Counted from the first letter of the stretch, positions 33,758 to 43,445 are shown. The stretch is 64,000 nucleotides of DNA from Cyclobacteriaceae bacterium (GCA_016787725.1 JAEUTZ010000002.1:62001-126000); one strand, 5' to 3'. Numbers and translations are program-made. Notes: a model not told the origin generated them from the sequence alone.

Positions 33758-35287
33758 TTAAGGTACCCGATTAAGGAGCTCGGACAGCATCCGGTGCTCT
33801 TTCCTTGAATCCCGTCCCGAGGTTATACCACTTTCTGTAAACAGTTGCTCCTTCCAGGGCAATCCAAACTGATAAGGTCCGGCAATTCCATGAATTGAGA
33901 TATAGTTGAGGTAATTGGCATACCCCTTCGTAACGCCATAGTCACTCACTTGGGTAACCCCCGTAAACTCCAATTCGTTTGTTCGGATATTTGGAACGCG
34001 TTGGCTAATTTCTACAGGTACCTGTGGAAGCGTTATTTTCTGACTTCTTCCTGAGGGGCCGATCAACACCCACAAAGCAGAACTGTTCGTTGGTTCATTA
34101 TAATATTTCCAGGAAAGCATATAAATGTCAAAGTCTCCGAAAGTTGCTATATCCACTATCCGTCTATCTTTCGTGGATACATAAATCTGTGCATTTAGCA
34201 ATTTGAAGTCATACAGCTTTTTCGGAGCGAAGCTGTACATCCGCACTTGCTTGTTTCGATAATAACTCTCCGAACCCATATAGAGAAATTCCTCAGGATA
34301 ATCGATTTTTAATTGAGGGCCGGCCCGAAAGAATACTCCAAGCGGATAGTGTTCCTCATATTTATCGGGTTGTGAGAAACCAAAGAGACTCACCCGCGCA
34401 CTGATCAGGTCCGGATCCGACAGCGGGATCGAGATTTTCTTCAAGGGAGTATTAACTGCGTTGACGGGTAAATTCCAAAGGGAGCCAACATTCACATCAT
34501 TGATCAACGCATAGCGATTATCCTCCGTTCCGACATCCCTTACAAATAACTTGCCGCTGGATTCCGTTGTCGCCAATTGGATAGATTGATTTACGGGATC
34601 AATGAAGTCGTAATCTCCGCTGGCACTTACAAAATAAACACCTTCCGGTATGGTTTCCGACTTTATCTGAATAGAACCCACAAACTCCGGGCTGCGGGTC
34701 TGGTTGAGCGTCCAGGGCCCCCGCCCTACTTCGGTAATACTAAATGCTTGCAACAAGCCCGGGTAGCGGATATACACCTCATTCACAGTAAAGGTGGGGA
34801 GATTGAAATCCTCCAACCCTTCGATACGAACAGGCGCTCCATTAATCAGCTCTTGAACAGCAATCGTTTTGCCGGTGGCATCACTGAGGTAAATAAATGC
34901 CTGCGTCCCGGAAGGTACATGCTGAACGGGTACCTGCAAGGTTAACAAGGTATTCTTAATATGAACAGGAATCCGGGTTTCTGTTTGTTCGCCCGAAACG
35001 GATGTTGCTCTGGCGACCAGTGTGTAGTCGCCATCCGGTAAGGTTCGTGTGTTCCAATCAACTCGAAACGGAGTTGCGTTGGCCTGTCCTACCTGCACGC
35101 CATCCACTGTGATTTCCAACGTTCCGGAAAAATCAGAAGGCATTGCCACCGTTACGGGTGTTGTGTTCCAGACATCCTGGCCGGATTTCGGTTCGGTAAA
35201 CCTGAACTCCACGGATGCATTTTCCTCCTGACAGCCCATCGATACCAGACAGGTAAAAACAACCCACAAAGATGATCCAACCCGCAT
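33758..35287 (-). CDS. Ig-like-domain lipoprotein of unknown function
   Basis: A 509-residue lipoprotein (lipobox SMGC near residue 19). Residues about 32-110 form a bacterial Ig-like domain (ITVDGVQVGQANATPFRVDWNTRTLPDGDYTLVARA). The rest (110-509) is beta-rich, with no family recognised. Repeated phrases such as DFDIYMLSWKYYNEPTNSSA suggest a large carbohydrate- or protein-binding surface. It lies 43 nt upstream of the type A CotH gene on the same strand and is probably co-transcribed with it; it might bind the CotH substrate. Confidence 0.72.
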   Translation of the reverse strand: MRVGSSLWVVFTCLVSMGCQEENASVEFRFTEPKSGQDVWNTTPVTVAMPSDFSGTLEITVDGVQVGQANATPFRVDWNTRTLPDGDYTLVARATSVSGEQTETRIPVHIKNTLLTLQVPVQHVPSGTQAFIYLSDATGKTIAVQELINGAPVRIEGLEDFNLPTFTVNEVYIRYPGLLQAFSITEVGRGPWTLNQTRSPEFVGSIQIKSETIPEGVYFVSASGDYDFIDPVNQSIQLATTESSGKLFVRDVGTEDNRYALINDVNVGSLWNLPVNAVNTPLKKISIPLSDPDLISARVSLFGFSQPDKYEEHYPLGVFFRAGPQLKIDYPEEFLYMGSESYYRNKQVRMYSFAPKKLYDFKLLNAQIYVSTKDRRIVDIATFGDFDIYMLSWKYYNEPTNSSALWVLIGPSGRSQKITLPQVPVEISQRVPNIRTNELEFTGVTQVSDYGVTKGYANYLNYISIHGIAGPYQFGLPWKEQLFTESGITSGRDSRKEHRMLSELLNRVP

Positions 35288-35357
35288 TCGTTAAGAAAGG
35301 TACAAAAAGTATCCGCTCAGTTTGTTAATTTATTTAGTCCGTTTGGGTCTGCCGGAA

Positions 35358-36884
35358 TCAGTTGTTGTCTTGGATAAACGTACGGGCTATTCCGAGCGGG
35401 CGCATGATATAACGCTTCTTGTTTACATGACCCAACTGTCGGGTTAGGATGTCATCCAGTGTTTTTATTGCTTTGATGATGTATTTTCCCTTGTTGAGCA
35501 TCACACACTCCGACTTCACTCCCATGGCAGCATCGGTAATTTCCGAACGGGTAGCATACCCGGTCTTATTTAGTGTCTCCAGCACCTGGGTAGCCCAGAT
35601 TACGGGAACATGGGCAGCTTCGCAGATCCATAAAATCTCCTCCTGGATTTCACTCAGCCGTTCAAATCCAATCTCCACGGCCAGGTCACCGCGGGCGATC
35701 ATTACTCCCAGCGACTCATCTTTCATTCCATTCATTAACAAGGCCGGCAAATTTTGCAAAGCCGAAAGTCTTTCTATCTTCAATACGATGGCGGGTTTAT
35801 GGTGAAACGAATATTTATTCAGTTCATATCGCAGCGTTTCAACATCTTCCGGTTTGCTGACGAACGAATAGCCCACCATATCAGCATGATGACAGATGAA
35901 GGGTATGTTGCTTTTATCTTCTTCCGTTAGAGCAGGAATCTTGAGTTCGGAATCCGGTAGGTTGATCCCTTTGCCTGGTTTTAAAAATGGTTTTTTTGTC
36001 GAGATCCGTACCACTTTAACCATGACTGTATCGGGCTGCACCGCCAATACTTTCGCCTCAAATTTCCCGTCATCAAAATAGATGTGTTCACCAGGCTTAA
36101 TCATGGCAAGTATTTCGCGCGGTTCCACATATAACACATCATGCTCCCTTTTACGCCTCTTGCCTGACTCATCTTTGCCCTCAGGCAAAGGACTTAGGAT
36201 TAATTTTTTTCCTTCCGATACCGGCAACTTGGCATTATCATTTCTCCGTTTCGCCTCAATGCTTCGAATCCGGATTTTAGGTCCGCCCAAATCCATATAG
36301 ACTTTGCAATTGCGGCCTGTTTTTGCAATGGCTTTTTTTAACACTTCAATCATATTCAACCATACCCCCGGATTGTCGTGCGCACAGTTAATCCGCACCA
36401 CCGACATTCCTTCGTTCAACATTTCTTCTACCAACATTCGGTCCTGCATCAACTCGACCGAGAAAGTAACCATGATATGCGGTCTGTCCTGAATCGGGTA
36501 CACTCCTAAAAGTTGCTCCGCATGAATCAATCGGAGTTTGGAGGCGGTCTCGAAATCACAATTCAGATTGGGGATACTCAGCGTCTGCCGATTCAACCAA
36601 TTAAGTACGTTGATAACCTGAGCCTGAGTATGACTTTCGGAATTGGTAAGGGATGATAACCCGACATGATGCAGGTATTCCTGGGCTTCCCGGATTTCGC
36701 TGCTGCGCAACACAAGGTAGTGAATCAGGTTGGAGCCACTGAGTTTGAAGTTATCATGAAGTTGATCCAATTGAGCAGCAAACTGCTTTTCCGTTTCCTG
36801 CATCCCGGATACTAATTCCGACAGTTGGTGCGATACTTTCTCCTGGGTTAATTCCTGCAAGGAGTAGAGACTTGCTGTTTTCAC
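35358..36884 (-). CDS. Divergent pyruvate-kinase-like protein with N-terminal extension
   Basis: A 508-residue protein whose residues 136-485 match the pyruvate kinase barrel: RINCAH (164-169), MDLGGPKIR (197-205), the catalytic-lysine block KIE (369-371), ARGDLAVE (397-404) and ATQVLE (431-436). It differs from ordinary enzymes in four ways: a 135-residue helical N-terminal extension, loss of the C-terminal allosteric domain, Ser to Ala in the RxNxSH motif, and Leu where DTKG has Thr. The catalytic Lys is kept. Reduced or altered activity is possible. It is divergent from a CHAD protein gene. The start is GTG. Confidence 0.82.
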   Translation of the reverse strand: MKTASLYSLQELTQEKVSHQLSELVSGMQETEKQFAAQLDQLHDNFKLSGSNLIHYLVLRSSEIREAQEYLHHVGLSSLTNSESHTQAQVINVLNWLNRQTLSIPNLNCDFETASKLRLIHAEQLLGVYPIQDRPHIMVTFSVELMQDRMLVEEMLNEGMSVVRINCAHDNPGVWLNMIEVLKKAIAKTGRNCKVYMDLGGPKIRIRSIEAKRRNDNAKLPVSEGKKLILSPLPEGKDESGKRRKREHDVLYVEPREILAMIKPGEHIYFDDGKFEAKVLAVQPDTVMVKVVRISTKKPFLKPGKGINLPDSELKIPALTEEDKSNIPFICHHADMVGYSFVSKPEDVETLRYELNKYSFHHKPAIVLKIERLSALQNLPALLMNGMKDESLGVMIARGDLAVEIGFERLSEIQEEILWICEAAHVPVIWATQVLETLNKTGYATRSEITDAAMGVKSECVMLNKGKYIIKAIKTLDDILTRQLGHVNKKRYIMRPLGIARTFIQDNN

Positions 36885-36968
36885 AAAACCAATATTATGG
36901 ACTCAAATTCCATCCTTTAGCGGGCAATTAAAATGATAAAAATCATACTTGGCGCTGAACTTTTGGGA

Positions 36969-36999
36969 TTGCTGCGGAAACGATCCTGCCTTAGTTTTG
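36969..36999 (+). promoter_or_regulatory. Candidate leaderless promoter of the CHAD gene
   Basis: TTG (36969-36971), a 20-nt spacer and TAGTTTTG (36992-36999) form a full match to the Bacteroidota promoter. The -7 element ends only four bases before the ATG at 37004, so transcription would begin at or next to the start codon. Confidence 0.55.
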
Positions 37000-37003
37000 G
37001 TCT

Positions 37004-37717
37004 ATGAAGAGCGTTTTTACTTATACTAAAAAGCGCTTGCACACGCTGCGGAGGTTTTTGCGGGAATATGAAGCTCGGCCGGATCTTGATATTTTGCACC
37101 AGATTCGGGTAGAAATAAAAAAAACAAAAGCTGTACTCAACCTGATCGGTTATGCCCGCAAGAAGTTTGACGCGCATGCCGTCTATATCCCATTCCGTAC
37201 AATCCACCGTGCCAGCGGTATACTATGGGAACCTGAGGTTATCAATCGGCTGATGAAAAAATACTCCTTTGCAGAAGTTCCCGGCAATAAGAATGAAATG
37301 GAGACTTTCCGACAGCTGATTCCCGATTTTCAGCATTCTTTGAAAAAGCAAAAGTCTGTCGTCTTGTCGGCAGCTAAAAAAGTGCAATTAAAAGTGTATA
37401 AAAAGTACATGAAGAAGAAACAAGTTGGGCTTAGAAAACTGATCCGGGCAGGGGTACGCGTGGGCACCGTCCACCCCATCCGCAAGCAGTTGAAGGAATT
37501 ACACTACTTGTTTACGCTTACCCGCCCGAATCGCAAAATTGATTTAATTTACACCCAATGCGAAAAACGAATTGGCCAATTACTGGATCAAAGATTATTG
37601 ATCGCTCAACTTCGAACGCAGTCAGCCAACCAGAAAATCATTTCACCCATACAAGCTCACATGAAACAAGAATTGAATAAAATCCGAAACGAGCTCCGGG
37701 GATTTATCAAATCATAA
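37004..37717 (+). CDS. CHAD domain protein
   Basis: A 237-residue protein consisting of one CHAD domain (conserved histidine alpha-helical domain). The N-terminal repeat has LHQIRVEIKKTKAVLNLI (His32, Arg35, Lys39), and the second half repeats the pattern in VHPIRKQLKELHYLF. The protein is strongly basic (many Lys/Arg), as expected for binding polyphosphate. No signal peptide or CYTH domain is present. It is divergent from the unusual pyruvate-kinase-like gene and convergent with a permease gene 28 nt away. Confidence 0.85.
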   Translation: MKSVFTYTKKRLHTLRRFLREYEARPDLDILHQIRVEIKKTKAVLNLIGYARKKFDAHAVYIPFRTIHRASGILWEPEVINRLMKKYSFAEVPGNKNEMETFRQLIPDFQHSLKKQKSVVLSAAKKVQLKVYKKYMKKKQVGLRKLIRAGVRVGTVHPIRKQLKELHYLFTLTRPNRKIDLIYTQCEKRIGQLLDQRLLIAQLRTQSANQKIISPIQAHMKQELNKIRNELRGFIKS

Positions 37718-37745
37718 TTGCAAACAAGCCTTTCGCAAATATCCA

Positions 37746-40427
37746 TTACTCATATTTCAAGGTTTCGGCCGGATTCACAAGCGCCACTTTTATAGCGTGG
37801 TAACTTACCGTAGCAAGGGCCAGCAACAATCCAGCCCCCATACTAAGTGCGAAGAGGTCCCAGGTGAGGGGCACTTTAAAGGTAAATTCTTTCATATACC
37901 ATTTCGAGATAAACCACCAGGAAAGCGGTGCTGCCATGCTAAACGCAACCAACGCCAGAACAATAAATTGTTTATTCAATAAGATGAAAATGGTTTGTAA
38001 ATCGGCCCCCATCACTTTGCGAATGCCGATCTCTTTCGTACGGTTAACGGCATTGATCCCCGCCAATCCGAAAAGTCCCAGACACGAGATTAAAATAGCA
38101 AATCCGGTCGACAAGCCCATGATACTCATCCATCGTTGGTAGCTTTTATATTGGTTGGCTACATCCTGATCGAGAAAGGTGTAATCAAATGGCTTGTCGG
38201 GATAAAGTTCCTTCCAGATTTCTTTTACACGTTCCAACCCGGCCGTAACATCGGTACTCGCTACTTTTACCAGCATCGTTGTCAGGTATCCTACACTGCT
38301 TTTGTTCATGGAAAGAAACATCGGCTCAAAATTTTGTTCGAGCGACAGAAAGTGATAATCCTTCACCACACCAATTACCTGTGAACCCATCCCTACCGTA
38401 TCTTCACGCCAGTTATAATATTCGTTGAGCGGATCGGTCCATTTCATATCGCGCACCAACGCCTCATTCACAATGACAGCATCGCTATCGGCTGGAATGT
38501 TAACATCAAAATTACGACCCTCCAATAATTGAATTCCGAGTGTGGTTAGGTAGTTGGGATCGGCCGCATATACATATGCCGATTTCTGTTCGCCCTTTAT
38601 TTTGAAGCCATAGCGCGAATACCCTTGATTGAATGACGAACTTGTACCGGATACCGAAACGATTGTTGGCTCTTGCTGGGCATGGGTTCTGAATTGTTCA
38701 ACCACACGATTTGATTCTTCTGTCCAACCCGCTTGCGTTGGGATTACCAGTACCTGTTCCTTATTATAACCCAGGTCTTTGGAGGTTATGAAATGCATTT
38801 GCCGGTACATCATGACAGAACTAATGATAAGAAATGCCGAGAGTGCAAACTGAAGAACAACCAGAGGTTTTGTAAATCCGGCTTGGAGGCGAGATGTAAA
38901 TCCGCCTTTCAGAACGCTGGCCGGCCGGAACCGCGAAAGGTACCACGAAGGGTAGCTCCCTGCCAGCAAACCAGTGATCAGCGTTAACGACAATCCAACT
39001 GAAAGCAGTTTTAAAACGCTTGATAAGGTAAGTTCAATTCCCTTGTTGGTGAACTCATTAAACGAAGGAAGAAACAGCATCACCAATCCCAAACCAATCA
39101 CCAATGAGATCACAGCCAGGATCAGTGATTCGAAACTAAACTGATAGATCAGTTGGTTACGCTGGGCGCCCACCACTTTTCGTACCCCAACTTCTACCCT
39201 GCGCGAAGCTGAGGTTGTGAGTGAGAGTGAAATGTAATTGATGCAGGCAATCAGCATAATCAATAAGGCGATTCCACCCAGAATAATGGAATATTGCGGA
39301 TCACTTACCTTCTCCCAGCTGATTTCCTTTTTCAAATGCACATCGGGCAACACGGTAAACTCATACTCCAGCATTTTAGCGTCAGCCGGAATGGGCACGG
39401 CTGCTTCTTTACGCCATTCCTCCAACTTTTTCCCGATATACTTATCAATAATTTTATCCAGGTTGGATTTAAATACAGTTAAGTCAGCATTTTGCCTAAG
39501 TTGTACGAAAGTCGGTGTGCCGAAATTGCCCCAGTTCGCCATGTTCCGCTCGTAATAGTTCCGATTCTCCTGCGGCAACAATATGGCGTACGTTAAACTG
39601 GATTGAGAAGGTGGAGGTTCTATGATACCCGTTACCGTGTATGACTTCTTCCCATTATTGTCTATCTCAATGGTTTTACCAATCGGGTCCTCGTCACCAA
39701 AGTATTTTGTAGCGATGGCGGGTGTAAGCACTACTTCCGCTTGATCTATGAAAATTCTTTCTGCGCTGCCGTGCAGCAACCGGAATGAAAACATGGTGAA
39801 GAAATCCTTATCGACATAGGTAAGTCGCTCGGTAAAAACCTTATCGCCATACCGAAATATGGCGCGGTTGCCATCGTTGAAACGGGTTGCATATTCCACC
39901 TCGGGCAATTCTTCTTTCAAGGTGGGCGCGAGCGCAGCCTGAATCCAGGCTGATTTTCGATACGGGTCTGGTTGATCATGCTGCCAGGTATCAAAACTCT
40001 TTTCTTCAATCCTGAAGATTTGATTCTTATTCGCATGAAACTGGTCAAACTCCTTTTCATCCTGAATGTAAAGGGCAATGAGCATGCAAAAGGCTAACCC
40101 AATGCTCAGCCCAAACGCATTAATAAATGAATAGAACTTTCGTTTTTGAATGTTCCGGGCGGCAACTTTAAAATAATTTGAAACCATGATGGTATTGATG
40201 AAGGTGATGGTAAACCGGTTCCGTAACACAATGCCAGGCCGCAAAAACCGGAGTGCACTTCCGACAAACCGGTGTTTTGCTTTTTTAAGTCCAACTTCAT
40301 GAAGGTCTAACTCGAATTGCTCAATCAGGTCCCCCTCGATGCTTTCATAAAGCTCCGGTGGACAGACCTTCCGAAGAAGTCGCAACGCCAACTGAGGTGG
40401 ATTTACTTTGGTCAATTCAGGTTCCAT
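37746..40427 (-). CDS. ABC permease with permease-prefix domain
   Basis: An 893-residue inner-membrane protein. Residues 1-75 form a permease prefix domain (PPELYESIEGDLIEQFELDL). Then come two MacB-type periplasmic domains, each with FtsX-type helices (YSFINAFGLSIGLAFCM near 105; FTKPLVVLQFALSAFLIIS; RTKEIGIRKVMGADLQTIF near 795). Two such modules are fused, so one chain can supply both halves. No ATPase is encoded nearby. The PadR gene lies 6 nt upstream and very likely controls it. Such systems move peptides, lipoproteins or drugs; the substrate is unknown. Confidence 0.9.
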   Translation of the reverse strand: MEPELTKVNPPQLALRLLRKVCPPELYESIEGDLIEQFELDLHEVGLKKAKHRFVGSALRFLRPGIVLRNRFTITFINTIMVSNYFKVAARNIQKRKFYSFINAFGLSIGLAFCMLIALYIQDEKEFDQFHANKNQIFRIEEKSFDTWQHDQPDPYRKSAWIQAALAPTLKEELPEVEYATRFNDGNRAIFRYGDKVFTERLTYVDKDFFTMFSFRLLHGSAERIFIDQAEVVLTPAIATKYFGDEDPIGKTIEIDNNGKKSYTVTGIIEPPPSQSSLTYAILLPQENRNYYERNMANWGNFGTPTFVQLRQNADLTVFKSNLDKIIDKYIGKKLEEWRKEAAVPIPADAKMLEYEFTVLPDVHLKKEISWEKVSDPQYSIILGGIALLIMLIACINYISLSLTTSASRRVEVGVRKVVGAQRNQLIYQFSFESLILAVISLVIGLGLVMLFLPSFNEFTNKGIELTLSSVLKLLSVGLSLTLITGLLAGSYPSWYLSRFRPASVLKGGFTSRLQAGFTKPLVVLQFALSAFLIISSVMMYRQMHFITSKDLGYNKEQVLVIPTQAGWTEESNRVVEQFRTHAQQEPTIVSVSGTSSSFNQGYSRYGFKIKGEQKSAYVYAADPNYLTTLGIQLLEGRNFDVNIPADSDAVIVNEALVRDMKWTDPLNEYYNWREDTVGMGSQVIGVVKDYHFLSLEQNFEPMFLSMNKSSVGYLTTMLVKVASTDVTAGLERVKEIWKELYPDKPFDYTFLDQDVANQYKSYQRWMSIMGLSTGFAILISCLGLFGLAGINAVNRTKEIGIRKVMGADLQTIFILLNKQFIVLALVAFSMAAPLSWWFISKWYMKEFTFKVPLTWDLFALSMGAGLLLALATVSYHAIKVALVNPAETLKYE

Positions 40428-40433
40428 TGAATT

Positions 40434-40766
40434 TTAAACTGAACCAATTTTCAATTGAGGAATTAATTTCCATAAGTCAACACGCGCTTCTTTCATCGCC
40501 CGCAACATGGCCAGCCCGGCATTGGTGATCGTGAAAATACGTTTGCGTCTGCCCCCACGGGTGTTGGTGGCGCCACCCATACTGGATTTCACATACCCTT
40601 TATCTTCCAACCGGTAGAGGGTAACGTGCACTGCACTGAGGTTGCAATTCCGGCCCACCCGCTCTTTGATCTCATTCACGATGGCATTGCCATAGGCATC
40701 TTCCTGTAGAATACCCACCATGGTGAGTACTAATTCTTCAAATTCTCCGAGGTATTCCTTTTTCAT
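40434..40766 (-). CDS. PadR family transcriptional regulator
   Basis: A 110-residue PadR-type winged-helix repressor. The N-terminal EFEELVLTMVGILQEDAYGNAIVNEI and LSAVHVTLYRLEDKGYVKSSMGG (recognition helix and wing) are typical of the family, as is the tail RRKRIFTITNAGLAML. It is short, lacking the larger C-terminal dimerisation domain, as in the PadR-s2 group. It is the first gene of an operon with the 893-residue permease. A nested palindrome lies 24-59 nt upstream and is the obvious autoregulatory site. Confidence 0.9.
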   Translation of the reverse strand: MKKEYLGEFEELVLTMVGILQEDAYGNAIVNEIKERVGRNCNLSAVHVTLYRLEDKGYVKSSMGGATNTRGGRRKRIFTITNAGLAMLRAMKEARVDLWKLIPQLKIGSV

Positions 40767-40789
40767 TGCAGGTGGTGTGTATGTTGTAT

Positions 40790-40825
40790 GAGTATATCTA
40801 TATGTTTTGTAAAACTAATATACTC
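40790..40825. promoter_or_regulatory. Nested palindrome before padR (candidate operator)
   Basis: The outer arms GAGTATAT (40790-40797) and ATATACTC (40818-40825) are perfectly inverted. Inside lies GTTTT-GT-AAAAC (40804-40815). PadR regulators commonly bind AT-rich inverted repeats of this kind near their own promoter. Confidence 0.6.
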
Positions 40826-40879
40826 GAAATTGGAAGATTTGTTACAATTTTGTCAAAGAAATCTATGCCTTATTTCTTC

Positions 40880-43327
40880 TTACTCGTATTTGAGGGTTTC
40901 TGCAGGGCGTGTCCAGGCAGTTTTGATGGCCTGGTAGCTGATGGTCATCAACGCCACCAGTAAGGACAACCCACCCGCTAATGCAAAGATTTGCCAACCT
41001 ACCTCCACGCGATACTGGAAGTTCTTCAACCAATTACTCATCAGGTACCAGGTAATGGGTACCGATATGAGTAAGGAGACCAGGATCAGAAGTACGTATT
41101 CTTTCGATAGCAACATCAGCAAGGATTGTTCAGTTGCGCCCATCACTTTGCGGATAGAGATCTCTTTGATCCGGTTTTGCATCGCTAAAGAAGCCAGGGC
41201 ATAAAGGCCCAAACTTCCAATGATGATGGCCAGCAGTGTCGCGAGGCTTACAATTTTTCCCAGATTTTGATCACTCTTATACTGTGCCGCCAGCGCCTGA
41301 TCCACAAAGGTGAACGTAAACTCCCCCTCTGCCAACTGCTCCCAAACCGCCTTTATTTGGTCGAGCGTAGTTGCCATCGCTTCCGGACGGAGGCGAATAA
41401 ACAATTTGGGCAAAGGACTACTGTCAATATTAATATTCTGAACACCCATAAGAATGGAAGCCGGATCTTGGACGATGACCAAAGGATTTACCGGAGTATA
41501 TAGCGAGGTAAAATGGAAGTCTTTCACGATCCCAATCACTTCATGATCGCCAAAATTCTTTCCGGGTATACGCTTGCCATCGACCCCGGTCCAGCCATAC
41601 TCCCTGGCAAACGTTTCATTAACGATGACGGATCTACGCTTATCGGCCGGATTCTCATCACTAAAATTCCGACCCGACAGCAACTCCATTTTCATGACGG
41701 TCAGATATTCATCATCAACGACAGCAAGGTTAAAATTCCGATACACTCCGCTTTCATCAGTATACCCGACTGCGGTCCAGTTACCAGTTCCAAAATCGTG
41801 TGAAGCGGTGCACACTTCGGTTACTCCGGGCAGTTTGATTAATTCCGTTTTAAATTGCTCACCTATTTCTAATCCCTTCGTGATCCGCGCTGTCAGTCCA
41901 CCACCTTGAGGCACATTGATGCGAACCACAGCCAGCTGTTCTTTATTGAAGCCCAGGTTTTTATTTTGAAGATACCGCAACTGTTGTTGCATGATCAGCG
42001 TACTGGAGACCAGAAAAATGGAGAGTACCAGCTGAATACCGACCAGGGCCAAGCGCATCCGTTGCTTGTTGCTTCCGGTTTGCAGGGAACCTTTTAAAAT
42101 AGCGATGGGCTTGAATGATGATAAAACAAAGGCTGGATAACTGCCCGCCATTAAACCAATGATAATAAGTAAGGAGGTTAACACGACCAGTAAGAATCCA
42201 TTCCATGAAAAAATCAATTGTTTCCCGGAAAGCGCATTGAATACCGGTAATCCAGCCAGCGACACCAACACTCCGATTATTAATGCAATGGTAGTAATGA
42301 TTACTGCTTCACCGATAAATTGCAGGTTCAACTGACTCCGCTCTGCCCCCACCACTTTGCGAATGCCGACTTCACGTGCCCGTTTCATGGAGCGGCCCAC
42401 GGATAGTGTGACAAAATTGATACACGCTACAAAAAGTATCAGTATGGCAATGGCCGCCAGAATGTAGGAATATCGCGGATCGCTAACTGGTGCTATGCCC
42501 ACCGGATAACTGGTATCCAGATGAATGGAGGTGAGCGGCTGCAACCCGGGCGAATACTTGCTTTGATTATAGTCTTGCTCCCCCAATAATGTTTTGAACA
42601 GAGTTGGAAATTTACTTTCCACCTCCGTTGCAGAGGCTCCTTCCCGTAACAAGACATAGGTTTCGGGATTGATGTTAAACCAACCGGAAGTAAGTAATTG
42701 TTCATCGAACATTTTTGTAAAATTCAGATCGGATATTAACAGCGAAAACCGAATGCTGGAATTGGTCGGTAAATCAGCGACCACAGCGCCTATCTTAAAA
42801 TCCTCAAACTCTTCGCCCACTTGAAGGGAAACAGTTTTGTTAATAGCTTCTTCGGTTCCAAAATATTTTGTTGCCATGGATTGGGTTACCACCAGGGCAC
42901 TTTGGTCGTGCAAGGCATTGCGATCGCCCGCCACTAATTCAAAATCAAATACGGTGAAGAATTCCTGACCGCCAACGGTAACCTGCTCGTTAAAGAGATT
43001 TTCGCCCACTTTTACCTGCGAACCCATGTTGAGTATACGGACCTGGCTTTCAACTTCCGGCAGATTATCCTTCAATGCGGGCCCCATGGGGTAAGGAGTT
43101 ACTGTATTAAAAAACTGCTGATTTTCACCCCAATCTTCCTTCACCGAAACACGGTAGATCCGGTTGGCCTTGCTGTGGAACCGATCAAACGTCCATTCAT
43201 CTTTTACAAACAAAGCAATTAACACACAGCAGGCAATGCCCAGGCTAAGACCAAATACATTGATAAACGTGTGGATTTTATTACGCCACAAGGCACGGAA
43301 TGCAATCTTGATATAGTTTCTGATCAT
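40880..43327 (-). CDS. Large duplicated MacB/FtsX ABC permease
   Basis: An 815-residue permease with two MacB-type periplasmic domains and two FtsX transmembrane modules, without the prefix domain of the neighbouring 893-residue protein. Landmarks are WRNKIHTFINVFGLSLGIACCVLIAL near the N-terminus, RAREVGIRKVVGAERSQL in the middle and IKEISIRKVMGATEQSLL near residue 720. It is transcribed on its own, 114 nt upstream of padR in the same direction. No ATP-binding subunit is nearby. Confidence 0.9.
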   Translation of the reverse strand: MIRNYIKIAFRALWRNKIHTFINVFGLSLGIACCVLIALFVKDEWTFDRFHSKANRIYRVSVKEDWGENQQFFNTVTPYPMGPALKDNLPEVESQVRILNMGSQVKVGENLFNEQVTVGGQEFFTVFDFELVAGDRNALHDQSALVVTQSMATKYFGTEEAINKTVSLQVGEEFEDFKIGAVVADLPTNSSIRFSLLISDLNFTKMFDEQLLTSGWFNINPETYVLLREGASATEVESKFPTLFKTLLGEQDYNQSKYSPGLQPLTSIHLDTSYPVGIAPVSDPRYSYILAAIAILILFVACINFVTLSVGRSMKRAREVGIRKVVGAERSQLNLQFIGEAVIITTIALIIGVLVSLAGLPVFNALSGKQLIFSWNGFLLVVLTSLLIIIGLMAGSYPAFVLSSFKPIAILKGSLQTGSNKQRMRLALVGIQLVLSIFLVSSTLIMQQQLRYLQNKNLGFNKEQLAVVRINVPQGGGLTARITKGLEIGEQFKTELIKLPGVTEVCTASHDFGTGNWTAVGYTDESGVYRNFNLAVVDDEYLTVMKMELLSGRNFSDENPADKRRSVIVNETFAREYGWTGVDGKRIPGKNFGDHEVIGIVKDFHFTSLYTPVNPLVIVQDPASILMGVQNINIDSSPLPKLFIRLRPEAMATTLDQIKAVWEQLAEGEFTFTFVDQALAAQYKSDQNLGKIVSLATLLAIIIGSLGLYALASLAMQNRIKEISIRKVMGATEQSLLMLLSKEYVLLILVSLLISVPITWYLMSNWLKNFQYRVEVGWQIFALAGGLSLLVALMTISYQAIKTAWTRPAETLKYE

Positions 43328-43445
43328 ACGTGCGTGTTTATTTCTTCGAAGTTGGAATTTTTACCCTGAATTGGAAATTTTTTCACAATCGATATCCATA
43401 AAGATGCATTGAATTGAAGAAAAGTTGTACCCGGTTGTAGAAGTT

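Noticed and set aside
37746-43327. A complete MacAB-TolC efflux operon
   Set aside because: There is no ATPase, membrane-fusion protein or TolC-like channel next to these permeases.
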